A stretch of 64,000 bases of DNA from Candidatus Pelagibacter sp. RS39 (GTDB taxonomy: Bacteria; Pseudomonadota; Alphaproteobacteria; Pelagibacterales; Pelagibacteraceae). The position numbers were made by a program, and so were the translations under genes. Location: assembly GCF_002101315.1 (NCBI RefSeq), contig NZ_CP020777.1, positions 806,001 through 870,000 on the forward strand, given 5' to 3'. This document shows, piece by piece, positions 8,383 through 17,585 of this stretch (its first letter is position 1; every line of letters starts with the position of its first letter). The notes below the pieces were generated by a model that searched no databases, was not told the DNA's origin, and saw only the letters and a program-made list of their open reading frames with translations.

Positions 8383-9464
8383 TGTTTATTATCGTTACCA
8401 AAACTTTCCCACCAGAATTAGGTGGAATGCAAAGTTTGATGTGGGGTTTATCTCGTGAAATGTCAAAAAATTTCATGATTAAAGTTTTTGCGGATTATCA
8501 CGAAAATCATAAAGATTTTGATGAACAGGCAAGTTTTTCAATTGAAAGAGTTGGTGGAATAAAATTTTTAAGAAAAATAAGAAAAGCTCAATTAATAAAT
8601 GAATTTTTAAAAGAAAATAAAGTTGAGGGTATCATTGCGGATCACTGGAAAAGTTTAGAATTGATAAAAACTGATAAAAAAAAGTATTGTTTAATTCATG
8701 GTAAAGAGATCAACCATCCTTTAGGAAGCTCATTAAATAAAAGAGTTATAAAAGTTCTTAATAATGTAGAGAAAGTAATTGCAAATTCTGAATATACAAA
8801 AAATTTAGCAATAAATAATGGTGTAGATCAAGACAGAGTTATAGTCATAAACCCTGGGGCTGATCCAGTGCAGGAATTAAATAAAAAATCTCTTGAGAAA
8901 GTTGAAAGTCTATTAAAAGTAAAAACACCAAGACTAATTACTGTTTCTAGATTTGATAAAAGAAAAAATCATGAAAAAGTAATTATGGCATTAAGAAATT
9001 TAAAACAACTTTACCCTGATATTGTTTATATTTGTATTGGTTATGGTGATGAAGAGGAGAATATAAAAAAATTAGTTGAAGAGTTAGATCTAACTTCACA
9101 AGTAATGTTCTTTAAAGATATAAGTAATGATTTAAAAAATGCCTTAATAGCTAAATCAAATATCTTTGTCATGCCATCTATAATACATAAAACTTCTGTA
9201 GAAGGTTTTGGGATAGCTTATGTGGAAGCTGCACAATATGGAATTCCCTCACTAGGAGGAAAAGATGGTGGTGCATCCGATGCAATTGATCACGATAAAA
9301 CTGGATTAATTTGTGATGGGAACAATCTAGATGATATATATTCATCATTAAATTCAATGATTGAAAATAAAAAATATATTGAACTTGGAAAGAATGCCAA
9401 AGAGTATGTTTCAAAATTTCAATGGGATAAAACTTTTGAAGAATACAAAAAAATTCTTAATTAA
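8382..9464 (+). CDS. Family 4 glycosyltransferase
   Basis: GT-B fold retaining glycosyltransferase of 360 residues. The N-terminal segment TKTFPPELGGMQSLMWGL is the typical acceptor-side glycine loop. The C-terminal donor domain has SRFDKRKNHEKVI and the E-x7-E-like segment SVEGFGIAYVEAAQYGIPSL. It likely adds a sugar to a lipid or polysaccharide precursor on the inner face of the membrane. It converges on a family 9 glycosyltransferase with a shared TTAA stop, and both probably serve the envelope glycan. Confidence 0.87.
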   Translation: MFIIVTKTFPPELGGMQSLMWGLSREMSKNFMIKVFADYHENHKDFDEQASFSIERVGGIKFLRKIRKAQLINEFLKENKVEGIIADHWKSLELIKTDKKKYCLIHGKEINHPLGSSLNKRVIKVLNNVEKVIANSEYTKNLAINNGVDQDRVIVINPGADPVQELNKKSLEKVESLLKVKTPRLITVSRFDKRKNHEKVIMALRNLKQLYPDIVYICIGYGDEEENIKKLVEELDLTSQVMFFKDISNDLKNALIAKSNIFVMPSIIHKTSVEGFGIAYVEAAQYGIPSLGGKDGGASDAIDHDKTGLICDGNNLDDIYSSLNSMIENKKYIELGKNAKEYVSKFQWDKTFEEYKKILN

Positions 9465-10402
9465 TTTAAAGAATTAATTAATCTTTCAAAAACTTTTTCT
9501 GCACTTAAATTATTCAAGTCTGTTACTTCAATTGCTTTAAAATTATCTCTTTCAATGCTGACTTTGTATGCAGTAGTATGTTTTCCAAATAAAGTTAAGC
9601 CTTTAGCTCCAACATGAGCTGCAATATGAGCAGGTCCCGTATCATTAGCAATAACAAAGGTGCTTTCTTTTATTAAAGAAGTTAGTTGAGGAATATCAAG
9701 TGCTTTTCCATTATCTAATAAAACTTCAGCATTTATTTCTTTTGCATCATTTATCTCGGATGGGCCCGGAGCTATAACAATTTTATATTCGTTACCAAAT
9801 TTATCTAAAATAAGTTTTATAAGATCATTATAATAAGGCCATTTCTTAATATGCAAGTGAGGCGAGCAAAAAGGAAATAATAAAATAAATTTATTCAATT
9901 TGAAATGATCTTTGATTTTACTGATCTCAGAGCCAGCCCAACTAAAATTAGGATTTAAAGTATGAGATGTTTTTAGTCCTGAGGTTTGTAATTGATGATT
10001 AAATCTATCTAGAACAGAGTGTTTATCAAATTCCTTTTTATCTATTACTTCTGGCAAAGTTGTAATTGAGCTAGACCATGTTTCTTTTTTTGCTTTAGGA
10101 AAAAGAATATTTTTATAAAAATTTGTTCTTGAGGAATTTTGAAGATCGAAAACTTTTGAAAAACTATGTTTCTTAAGTTCTCTCATTAAGAAATATAAGT
10201 ATATAAGATTATATCTTGGCAACCTTTTATCTAGGATTACTTCATGAATAAATGGATTTTTTTTAAAAACTTCTAAATAAGCTTTTGTAGTTAGTAAATA
10301 AATTCGATCATTTTTATGATTTTCAGATATGTCTTGAATTGCACCACTTGCTTGAGCTATATCTCCTAATGATCCGTGTTTAATAATTAAAATATTAGAC
10401 AT
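9461..10402 (-). CDS. Family 9 (heptosyltransferase-like) glycosyltransferase
   Basis: 313 residues resembling ADP-heptose:LPS heptosyltransferases. The start reads ILIIKHGSLGDIAQASGAI, the family's N-terminal signature. The C-terminal donor-binding block FVIANDTGPAHIAAHVGAKG and LTLFGKHT are diagnostic. It probably acts in lipopolysaccharide core assembly, but the sugar is not determined. The neighbouring DUF6165 gene at 10435 diverges 32 bases away. Confidence 0.88.
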   Translation of the reverse strand: MSNILIIKHGSLGDIAQASGAIQDISENHKNDRIYLLTTKAYLEVFKKNPFIHEVILDKRLPRYNLIYLYFLMRELKKHSFSKVFDLQNSSRTNFYKNILFPKAKKETWSSSITTLPEVIDKKEFDKHSVLDRFNHQLQTSGLKTSHTLNPNFSWAGSEISKIKDHFKLNKFILLFPFCSPHLHIKKWPYYNDLIKLILDKFGNEYKIVIAPGPSEINDAKEINAEVLLDNGKALDIPQLTSLIKESTFVIANDTGPAHIAAHVGAKGLTLFGKHTTAYKVSIERDNFKAIEVTDLNNLSAEKVFERLINSLN

Positions 10403-10434
10403 ATTTATAACAAGATAGCACAGTATTAAATTTT

Positions 10435-10824
10435 ATGAATAAAATTATAGTTGAAGTTTCGATAGGTGAACTTTTAGATAAAATTTCAATTTTAGAAATC
10501 AAACAAGGAAAAATTAAAGATTCAGAAAAACTAAAATTTATCAATAACGAACACTCTATTCTAAAAAATCAGCTTGATAAGAATGTAAAATCTGATGGTA
10601 AACTTAATGATCTTTATCAATCATTAAAAGAAATAAATTCTAAACTATGGGTTATTGAGGATGATAAAAGACAATGTGAAAAAGATAAAGATTTTGGCGA
10701 AAAATTTATTCAACTTTCAAGAGACGTCCATTTTCTTAATGATGATAGAGCAAAAATAAAATTAGAAATTAATAATCACACCGGTTCAGTTATAAAAGAG
10801 ATAAAAGAATATACTAGTTACTAA
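10435..10824 (+). CDS. DUF6165 family protein
   Basis: 129-residue soluble, charged and largely helical protein opening with IIVEVSIGELLDKISILEIK, which matches what I recall of the DUF6165 family. A helical hairpin with Trp and Asp/Arg-rich segments follows (KLWVIEDDKRQCEKDKDFG). Family function is unknown. Its position beside a heptosyltransferase-like gene suggests a link to surface glycan synthesis, which is inference only. It ends 9 bases before the M24 gene. Confidence 0.7.
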   Translation: MNKIIVEVSIGELLDKISILEIKQGKIKDSEKLKFINNEHSILKNQLDKNVKSDGKLNDLYQSLKEINSKLWVIEDDKRQCEKDKDFGEKFIQLSRDVHFLNDDRAKIKLEINNHTGSVIKEIKEYTSY

Positions 10825-10833
10825 ATAATTCTA

Positions 10834-11985
10834 ATGGCGCTTCATTTTTCAAAAGAAGAGTTTTCTAGCAGAAAAAATAAAGTTTTAAATTCGATGAAAG
10901 AGCAAAACCTTGATGCTCTTTTAATGTTTAGACAAGAGTCCATGTATTGGTTAACTGGATACGATACCTTTGGTTATGTTTTTTTTCAGACATTGGTTTT
11001 AGATAAAAGCGGAAATATAATACTGCTCACAAGAGCTCCTGATTTAAGACAAGCTCAAAATACATCCAACATAGAAGATATTAGGATATGGGTTGATAAA
11101 GATGGATCAAATCCAACTGATGATCTTAAAATTATTTTAAATGAGTTAAATCTTAAAGGAAAAAAGTTAGGAGTTGAATATGAAGCTTATGGTTTAACTG
11201 GTCGTAATGCTCTTCGATTAAACAAATCTTTAGAAAATTATTGTTCTCTTGAGGATAAATCAGACTTAATAACAAAATTACGAGTAGTAAAATCTGAAGA
11301 GGAAATTGTTTATGTTAAAAAAGCTGCAGAGCTTGCTGATAAAGCTTTAGACGAAGTATGGAGACATGCAAAAGCTGGTGTTAGTGAATCTAAGATCTTA
11401 GCAGAAATGAACAGAGTTATATTTGAAGGTGGTGGAGACTATCCTGCAAATGAATTTATAATTGGTTCTGGTAAAAATGCACTGCTTTGTCGTTATCAAG
11501 CAGAAAAACAAATTTTAGACAAACAAGATCAATTAACTGTTGAATGGGCTGGTACTTATAGACATTACCATTCTGCTATGTTTAGAACCATTCCTATTGG
11601 TAAAGCAGATCCTAAACATCATAAAATGCATGAAGCATGTGTTGAAGCTCTTAAAAATTGTGAAAGTAAATTAAAACCTGGAAATAAAGTTGGAGAAGTT
11701 TTTGATATTCATGCAAAAACTTTTGATGATCTTGGTTTTAAAAAAGCTCGGATGAATGCTTGTGGTTACTCATTAGGAAATACTTTTTCTCCAAACTGGA
11801 TGGATTGGCCAATGCTTTACACTAATAATCCTTATGTAATGCAGCCTGGAAATATATTTTTTATGCACATGATATTGATGGACTCTGAACACCAGTTAGC
11901 AATGAATTTAGGTGAAACTTATTTAGTTACAGAAAATGGCAATGAAAGACTTGGTAAACAAAAGTTAGATTTAGTTATTCTTTAA
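10834..11985 (+). CDS. M24 (pita-bread fold) hydrolase without canonical metal ligands
   Basis: 383 residues with the creatinase-type N-terminal domain (residues 1-140; NLDALLMFRQESMYWLTGYD) and a C-terminal pita-bread domain (about 160-383). In aminopeptidase P and methionine aminopeptidase the metal site begins Asp-x-Gly and Ser-Asp-x-Thr-Arg. Here those segments read EWAGTYRHYHSAMFRT, so the aspartates are lost or replaced, and the usual HGIG reads CGYSLG. This resembles metal-independent members such as creatinase and ectoine hydrolase (DoeA). An importer gene follows 87 bases downstream, so it may cleave an imported small amide. Substrate uncertain. Confidence 0.78.
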   Translation: MALHFSKEEFSSRKNKVLNSMKEQNLDALLMFRQESMYWLTGYDTFGYVFFQTLVLDKSGNIILLTRAPDLRQAQNTSNIEDIRIWVDKDGSNPTDDLKIILNELNLKGKKLGVEYEAYGLTGRNALRLNKSLENYCSLEDKSDLITKLRVVKSEEEIVYVKKAAELADKALDEVWRHAKAGVSESKILAEMNRVIFEGGGDYPANEFIIGSGKNALLCRYQAEKQILDKQDQLTVEWAGTYRHYHSAMFRTIPIGKADPKHHKMHEACVEALKNCESKLKPGNKVGEVFDIHAKTFDDLGFKKARMNACGYSLGNTFSPNWMDWPMLYTNNPYVMQPGNIFFMHMILMDSEHQLAMNLGETYLVTENGNERLGKQKLDLVIL

Positions 11986-12013
11986 ACTAAAAAGTGATTC
12001 TAGTGTTGATTGT

Positions 12014-12042
12014 TTGACTTTATCCTTAAATACCTTGATACT
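12014..12042 (+). promoter_or_regulatory. Predicted sigma70-type promoter of the 12073 importer operon
   Basis: TTGACT at 12014-12019, a 17-base spacer, and GATACT at 12037-12042 lie ahead of the binding-protein gene. A strong ribosome-binding site (GAGGGG, 12061-12066) precedes the ATG at 12073. The match is close to consensus for an AT-rich genome; prediction from sequence only. Confidence 0.5.
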
Positions 12043-12072
12043 TTATTTAATATAAACAGAGAGGGGAATAAA

Positions 12073-13407
12073 ATGAAAAAAATATTATTAGTATTTATTT
12101 CTTTATTATTTTTTGCTTCTAACGTCTTTGCTAACTCAGGAAATTTAGTCATAGTCACATCTTTTCCTAAAGATTTATCAGGGCAGTTTAAAGCAGCTTT
12201 TGAAAAGAAATATCCAAATATAACTGTTGAAGTAGTTGGTAAAAAGACGACAGCAGGTATTAAATATATTCAAGAAACTTCATCAAATAACGGTACTGAT
12301 TTATTCTGGGCTTCTGCACCAGATGCATTTGAAGTATTAAAAGGTGATGGTCTTCTTGCTAAGTACTCATCAAAAGTAAAAGGAATTCCAAAATTAGTTG
12401 GTTCTTATCCTATTAATGATCCAGAGGGTTTTTATACAGGATTTGCTGCAGCTGGTTATGGTATGATGTGGAATAATAGATATCTTAAAGCAAACAATCT
12501 TCCAGCACCAAAAGAATGGATTGATATGGCTGATCCAATTTATTTTGGTCATACTGGTATGAGTGCTCCTTCAAGATCAGGTACAACACACTTGACTGTA
12601 GAAACACTTCTACAAGGTGATGGATTTGTTAAGGGATGGGGCAAAATGAAAAGTATTGCTGCAAACTTTAAAACAGTAACCGCAAGAAGTTTTGGTGTGC
12701 CAGATGGAGTAAATAGTGGTGATTTTGGAGTTGGTATAGTTATTGACTTCTTTGGACTATCTTCTATCGGAAGCGGCTTTCCAGTAGGTTTCGTTTATCC
12801 AACTGTAACGACTTTAGTACCAGCGAATATTGGTGTTATTACTAATGCTCCTAATGAGAAAAATGCGAAATTGTTTATAGATTTTCTTTTAACTCCTGAA
12901 GGTCAAGAAATTCTTCTTGATCCAAAAATCAGAAGATTACCAGTTAATCCGAAAACATACTCAAAAGCTCCAAAGGATTTTCCAAATCCTTTCAAGGACA
13001 GCTCAATTGGTGCTGCTGTGAAATTTGATGTTCAACTGTCAAAAGGAAGATATAATTTAGTAAATTCATTATTTGACGTAATGATTACTTATCGTCTTGA
13101 TGATCTAAGAGCAGCAATGTCAGCAATTTATGAAGCTGAAGCTAAACTTGGAAACAAGAATAATCCTAAAGCTAAAAAACTTATAGCTGAGGCAAGAGCA
13201 CTAGTTGCAGCTCTGCCTATAACTGAGGCTAAAGCTAATGATGCTGAGTTCAACAAAATCTTTAAGAAAAAAAGAAAAAAAGCAAAGGATATTGAAAAAT
13301 ATGCTGGAACTCGTCAGGCTGAGGTTGAAGCTGAATGGGATAAATTTGTTATAGACAATTACACTAATGCTATAAAAAAAGCAGAAGAAGCAATTAAATC
13401 TCTATAA
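12073..13407 (+). CDS. ABC transporter periplasmic binding protein (Fe3+/2-aminoethylphosphonate-type family 1)
   Basis: Periplasmic solute receptor of 444 residues. Signal peptide at residues 1-21 (MKKILLVFISLLFFASNVFA). The core has the family 1 pattern (TSFPKDLSGQFKAAFEKKYP, later TNAPNEKNAKLFIDFLLTPEGQE and RRLPVNP) seen in iron(III) and 2-aminoethylphosphonate receptors. About 110 extra C-terminal residues form a charged helical region rich in Ala, Lys and Glu, beyond the usual length of about 330. I chose the ATG at 12073 because of the GAGGGG ribosome-binding site and the signal peptide, not the upstream in-frame TTG at 12010. Ligand undetermined. Confidence 0.85.
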   Translation: MKKILLVFISLLFFASNVFANSGNLVIVTSFPKDLSGQFKAAFEKKYPNITVEVVGKKTTAGIKYIQETSSNNGTDLFWASAPDAFEVLKGDGLLAKYSSKVKGIPKLVGSYPINDPEGFYTGFAAAGYGMMWNNRYLKANNLPAPKEWIDMADPIYFGHTGMSAPSRSGTTHLTVETLLQGDGFVKGWGKMKSIAANFKTVTARSFGVPDGVNSGDFGVGIVIDFFGLSSIGSGFPVGFVYPTVTTLVPANIGVITNAPNEKNAKLFIDFLLTPEGQEILLDPKIRRLPVNPKTYSKAPKDFPNPFKDSSIGAAVKFDVQLSKGRYNLVNSLFDVMITYRLDDLRAAMSAIYEAEAKLGNKNNPKAKKLIAEARALVAALPITEAKANDAEFNKIFKKKRKKAKDIEKYAGTRQAEVEAEWDKFVIDNYTNAIKKAEEAIKSL

Positions 13408-13415
13408 AATATAAT

Positions 13416-13450
13416 ATGGCCTCAATTTAAATGATTGAGGCCATTTTTTT
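13416..13450 (+). terminator. Intercistronic hairpin with T-run between binding protein and permease genes
   Basis: A perfect 11-base-pair stem (ATGGCCTCAAT, 13416-13426, pairing with 13434-13444) with a 7-base loop is followed by a run of seven Ts ending exactly at the permease ATG (13451). The form is that of an intrinsic terminator, but it sits inside an operon. Partial termination or 3'-end protection would favour binding-protein mRNA over permease mRNA. Confidence 0.85.
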
Positions 13451-15133
13451 ATGTTTAGAAATCTTTTTTTAAAATCTAGCGCGCTTTTTATAGGGCTATT
13501 CTTGCTAATTTTTTTAGCAGTTCCTATTTTTCAAGTTTTTTATGTTTCATTTTTAGACCAGAACGGCCATTTTACTTTATTAAATTTTTATGATTTTTTT
13601 CAAAATGCTTTATTCATAGAGTCATTTTATAATTCTTTTTACGTTGCAGGGATGTCTGTTGTCCTTTCATCAATATTTGCTTTGCCTTTAGCTTACTTCA
13701 CTTCAAGATTTAATTTTAGAGGTTCTGTTATAATTCAAAGTCTAGGATTTATTCCTTTGATTATGCCCCCATTTGTTGGGGCCGTTGCTATGAAGCTTCT
13801 TTTTGGAAGTAATGGTTCTATAAATTTAATCCTTAATGACTGGTTTGGTTTCAAAATACCATTTATGGAGGGTCTTAATGGGGTAATATTTGTGGAGTCC
13901 ATCCATTATTTTCCATTCATACTTATTAATTTAATCACAAGTCTTAATAATATTGATCGAACAATGGAGGAGTCGGCTCAAAATCTTGGAGCAAAAGGTT
14001 TTGGTTTATTCAGAAGAATAGTTTTACCTCTTTCCATGCCAGGTTATGTTGCTGGAGCAAGTTTGGTTTTCTTAAAAGTCTTTGATGATCTTGGAACCCC
14101 TTTACTCCTAGATGTAAATACCATGTTAGCTCCACAAGCTTATCTTCGAATTTCTTCAATTGGTATTAATGATCCAATGGGTTATGTTATTGGTGTTATT
14201 TTAGTTTTAACATCTGTTTCGGCTGTTTGGGTTGCTAAATTAGCTTTGGGTGGAAAAGATTATTCTATGCTTCAAAAAGGTGGTGGTGGAATGATTAAAA
14301 GAGATTTTCTACCCTACCAAAAATATCTAGCTTATTTTGTTGTGTTCTTTATTTTGTTTTTGGTTTTGTCACCTCATATAGCATTAACACTTTTATCATT
14401 TGGAACAATTTGGTCGTTCAGTGTACTACCAGATGCTTATACATTGAGTCATTATAAAGACGTTTTTGAAAATAGCGTCTTTATAAAAAATACAATGTTA
14501 TATTGTTCAATAGCTGCATTTATTGATGTCGTCCTTGCTTTCTTCATTTCATACATAGTTTTAAGAACAAAAATTATTGGAAGACAATTGTTAGACTATG
14601 TAGCAATGAGTGCACTCGCAATACCTGGTTTAGTTTTGGGAATCGGTTATTTAAGAACTTTTTATTCTATAAACTTACCTTGGAATGATACCCCACTAGC
14701 TTCTTGGTGGTTTATGATAGTTATTGTTCTTGCTGTAAGAAGATTACCCTATGCTCTAAGAGCATGTAACGCAGTTCTAATGCAAATAAGTAAATACTTA
14801 GAGGAGTCAGCTGAGTCTTTGGGGGCACAGAAGATCTCAATATTTAGAAAAATATTAATTCCACTTATGACAGGAGGATTGTTAGCTGGTTTTATTACAA
14901 GTTTTTCAACAGCAACAGTTGAATTATCTGCAACAATAATGTTAGTTTCAACAGAATCTGATGCACCACTTGCTTATGCAATATACTCTTACATGCAAAC
15001 AGCTGCAGGACGAGGACCAGGGGCAGGTTTTGGTGTAATTGGAGTTTTAATTGTTGCAGTAGGAACTTATCTCTCACAATTAATTATAGAAAAAAAATAT
15101 AAACAAAGAGGTATGGAGGCTAAGATAGATTAA
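13451..15133 (+). CDS. ABC transporter permease, two fused membrane domains
   Basis: 560-residue inner-membrane protein with about twelve hydrophobic segments, in two homologous halves as in the FbpB/AfuB and phosphonate PhnU/V-type permeases. Each half carries an EAA loop that contacts the ATPase: EESAQNLGAKGFGLFRRIVL near residue 175 and EESAESLGAQKISIFRKILI near residue 455. The ATG follows directly on the T-run of the intercistronic hairpin, so no ribosome-binding site is free outside the hairpin. It overlaps the ATPase gene by one base. Confidence 0.9.
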   Translation: MFRNLFLKSSALFIGLFLLIFLAVPIFQVFYVSFLDQNGHFTLLNFYDFFQNALFIESFYNSFYVAGMSVVLSSIFALPLAYFTSRFNFRGSVIIQSLGFIPLIMPPFVGAVAMKLLFGSNGSINLILNDWFGFKIPFMEGLNGVIFVESIHYFPFILINLITSLNNIDRTMEESAQNLGAKGFGLFRRIVLPLSMPGYVAGASLVFLKVFDDLGTPLLLDVNTMLAPQAYLRISSIGINDPMGYVIGVILVLTSVSAVWVAKLALGGKDYSMLQKGGGGMIKRDFLPYQKYLAYFVVFFILFLVLSPHIALTLLSFGTIWSFSVLPDAYTLSHYKDVFENSVFIKNTMLYCSIAAFIDVVLAFFISYIVLRTKIIGRQLLDYVAMSALAIPGLVLGIGYLRTFYSINLPWNDTPLASWWFMIVIVLAVRRLPYALRACNAVLMQISKYLEESAESLGAQKISIFRKILIPLMTGGLLAGFITSFSTATVELSATIMLVSTESDAPLAYAIYSYMQTAAGRGPGAGFGVIGVLIVAVGTYLSQLIIEKKYKQRGMEAKID

Positions 15134-16173
15134 TGAGTAGTTCAATTATTGAGATAAAGAATATCAATGTTTCTTATGGGTCTAATCATGTTTTAAAAGA
15201 TGTTAATCTCAATATTGAAAACAAAGATTTCTATACTTTCTTAGGACCTTCGGGCTGTGGAAAAACCACTTTACTTAGACTAGTTGCTGGATTTGAAAAA
15301 TCAAGCTCAGGAGAACTTTTCATAGATGGGAAGGAAGTAAGTAATTTAAATCCTTGGGAGAGAGATGTTGGGATGGTTTTTCAAAATTATGCTTTGTGGC
15401 CTCACATGACAGTTTATAAAAACATTTGTTTTGGACTTGAGGAAAAAAAAGTTAATAAAAAAGAGATTGATATAAGAGTTGATGAAGTATTGGAACTAGT
15501 AGATCTAAAAGATTTAAGAAATAGATATCCTTATCAATTATCAGGTGGTCAACAACAAAGAGTAGCTTTGGCTAGGACTTTGGTGGTCAAACCAAAAGTT
15601 TTGTTATTAGATGAACCATTGTCAAACCTTGATGCAAAATTAAGGGTACAAATGAGAAAAGAACTTCTAGATCTCCATACAAAAATTGGAATTACAACTA
15701 TTTTTGTTACGCACGACCAAGAAGAAGCAAATTCCATGTCAACTAATCTAGCAATTTTAAATGATGGTGTTGTTCAACAAGTAGGAAAACCCGTAGATCT
15801 TTATAACAACCCTGCAAATACTTTTGTTGCAAATTTTCTAGGCACAACTAATGTAATTTCTGGAACATTTAAAAATAATATTTTTACTAGCAATAACGGA
15901 TTAATAATCAATGATATTCCTGACAATCAAAACGCTACTAGTATTTTACTGAGACCTCAAAATCTATATTTTGAAAATTTTGATACTAAGTTACAAAATT
16001 TTACTGCAAAAGTTAAAAATCAGGAATTTCTTGGAAATATCATAAGATATTCAATTGAGGTTAAAAATCACTTGTTAACAGTTGATACTTTACACGAAAT
16101 AAATAAAAAAATTTTTTCACCTAATGAAGATATCAAAATTTACATAGACTCCTCTAAAATAAAAGCTTTATAA
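15133..16173 (+). CDS. ABC transporter ATP-binding subunit
   Basis: 346-residue ATPase of the importer. Walker A GPSGCGKTT (near residue 38), Q-loop VFQNYALWP, signature LSGGQQQRVALA, Walker B VLLLDEPLS and switch histidine FVTHDQ are all intact. Beyond residue 240 is a TOBE-like regulatory domain (SILLRPQNLYF), typical of FbpC/PotA-type ATPases. Together with the genes at 12073 and 13451 it makes a complete importer. Its stop abuts the convergent permease gene at 16174. Confidence 0.93.
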   Translation: MSSSIIEIKNINVSYGSNHVLKDVNLNIENKDFYTFLGPSGCGKTTLLRLVAGFEKSSSGELFIDGKEVSNLNPWERDVGMVFQNYALWPHMTVYKNICFGLEEKKVNKKEIDIRVDEVLELVDLKDLRNRYPYQLSGGQQQRVALARTLVVKPKVLLLDEPLSNLDAKLRVQMRKELLDLHTKIGITTIFVTHDQEEANSMSTNLAILNDGVVQQVGKPVDLYNNPANTFVANFLGTTNVISGTFKNNIFTSNNGLIINDIPDNQNATSILLRPQNLYFENFDTKLQNFTAKVKNQEFLGNIIRYSIEVKNHLLTVDTLHEINKKIFSPNEDIKIYIDSSKIKAL

Positions 16174-16851
16174 TTAGTTAAAACTGTATTTCTTTTCTAG
16201 GTATTTTATTACGTTGTGAATGATAAAAGTCATAAATAGATAAATTCCACCAGCAACTATAAATACTTCAATTGGTTTAAAAGTTGTTGAAATTATATAT
16301 TTTGCAACACCTGTAAGGTCCATTATGGTAACTGTGCTCGCTAAAGAAGTTCCTTTCATCATCAGGATAATTTCATTTCCATAAGCTGGTAAAGATTGTC
16401 TAACAGCGATAGGTATCTGAATTTTATAAAAGATTACTTTATTTGAGATACCTAAACTTTTACCTGCCTCTATTATTCCAGGTTTAATTGTTTGAAATGC
16501 TGATCTTAATATCTCTGAAGTATAAGCACCTGTGTTTAGAGCAAAAGCAATAATTGCACACCAATATGGTTCTTTTAAAATTACCCATAAAACTGTTGAT
16601 CTCAAATATTCAATCTGACCTAATCCAAAATAAATTATAAAAATTTGAACCAAAAGTGGAGTGCCTCTAAATACATACGAATATCCATAAGCAAATCTAT
16701 TGATAAATATATTTTTATTTAATCTTAGAATTGCAAAAAATAAGCCAATGAATAATCCAATTATTAAAGAAACCGAAAGAAGTTTTAAAGTTATTACAGC
16801 AGCATTAAGTAACTTTGGGAAACTATTAATCATTAATTCAAGATCCATCAA
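16174..16851 (-). CDS. Polar amino acid ABC transporter permease (HisM/ArtM type)
   Basis: 225-residue inner-membrane permease of the His/Glu/Gln/Arg/opine family. It starts with the family's LLSVSLIIGLFIGLFFAILR-like segments, carries the YVFRGTPLLVQIFIIYFGL signature near residue 55-75, and has an EAA loop (IEAGKSLGISNKVIFYKI) at about residue 125. It overlaps the partner permease gene by 4 bases (ATGA type). No cognate ATPase gene is in the window, so the ATPase is presumably encoded elsewhere or shared. Confidence 0.9.
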   Translation of the reverse strand: MMDLELMINSFPKLLNAAVITLKLLSVSLIIGLFIGLFFAILRLNKNIFINRFAYGYSYVFRGTPLLVQIFIIYFGLGQIEYLRSTVLWVILKEPYWCAIIAFALNTGAYTSEILRSAFQTIKPGIIEAGKSLGISNKVIFYKIQIPIAVRQSLPAYGNEIILMMKGTSLASTVTIMDLTGVAKYIISTTFKPIEVFIVAGGIYLFMTFIIHNVIKYLEKKYSFN

Positions 16852-17540
16852 TACCCCCTACTATATTTAACTTCTAATCTATTGATTAATTTCATACTCA
16901 CAAAAGTAAGTAATAAATATAAAACTGCAGCAAATGAATAAAAGAATAATGGATCTCTCGTTGATCCAGCAGCAATATACGACTGTCTCATGATTTCAAC
17001 TAAACCTGTAACTGAAATTAGAGAAGTGTCTTTTAGAGTTATCTGCCAAACATTACTTAGATTTGGAATAGCTAATCTTAATGTTTGAGGTAAAATAATT
17101 TTAAAAAATTTTCCAAATTTATTTAGACCTAATACATTTGCAGCTTCGAACTGGCCTTTATCAATTGATTGTATTGCTCCCCTAAAAACTTCTGTTGAAT
17201 AAGCTCCAGAGATTATTCCGATTGCAAATGCACCTGTAATGAACGCATTTATTTCAATATATTCATTATAACCAAACATTGATGCAACAAACATTACTGC
17301 ACCAGTTCCACCAAAAAAGAAAAGGTAAATTACTAATAACTCTGGAACACCTCTTATTATAGTTGTGTAAGAATTGGCGATAAAATTTAAAAACTTATTT
17401 TTTGATAATTTTAATGGTGTAAAGATTAAAGCAAAAAGAAAACCTACAAACATTGCTGTTATTGAAACAGCTATTGTCATCAGGGTTGCATAAAATAATT
17501 CATCACCCCAACCAGTATCTCCAAATGCTAGAAGTTCCAT
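16848..17540 (-). CDS. Polar amino acid ABC transporter permease (HisQ/ArtQ type)
   Basis: 230-residue partner permease. The family signature YTTIIRGVPELLVIYLFFFGG lies near residue 60-80, and the EAA loop FEAANVLGLNKFGKFFKI near residue 135. It pairs with the 16174 gene to form the heterodimeric membrane channel. Its ATG is 5 bases downstream of an 11-base-pair hairpin that separates it from the binding-protein gene, so the ribosome-binding region is probably within or next to that structure. Confidence 0.9.
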   Translation of the reverse strand: MELLAFGDTGWGDELFYATLMTIAVSITAMFVGFLFALIFTPLKLSKNKFLNFIANSYTTIIRGVPELLVIYLFFFGGTGAVMFVASMFGYNEYIEINAFITGAFAIGIISGAYSTEVFRGAIQSIDKGQFEAANVLGLNKFGKFFKIILPQTLRLAIPNLSNVWQITLKDTSLISVTGLVEIMRQSYIAAGSTRDPLFFYSFAAVLYLLLTFVSMKLINRLEVKYSRGY

Positions 17541-17545
17541 ACAGA

Positions 17546-17572
17546 TTGGCGACTATACATGATAGTCGCCAA
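17546..17572 (-). promoter_or_regulatory. Hairpin between amino acid binding protein and permease genes
   Basis: TTGGCGACTAT at 17546-17556 is perfectly complementary to 17562-17572, with a 5-base loop. On the coding (minus) strand no T-run follows; the permease ATG comes 5 bases later. It therefore looks less like a terminator and more like an mRNA-end stabiliser or a structure that limits translation of the permease. Confidence 0.75.
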
Positions 17573-17585
17573 ATCTAAAATTTAA

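Noticed and set aside
10834..11985. DMSP lyase DddP
   Set aside because: It shares the M24 fold, but DddP keeps metal ligands that are missing here, and length and motifs do not fit.
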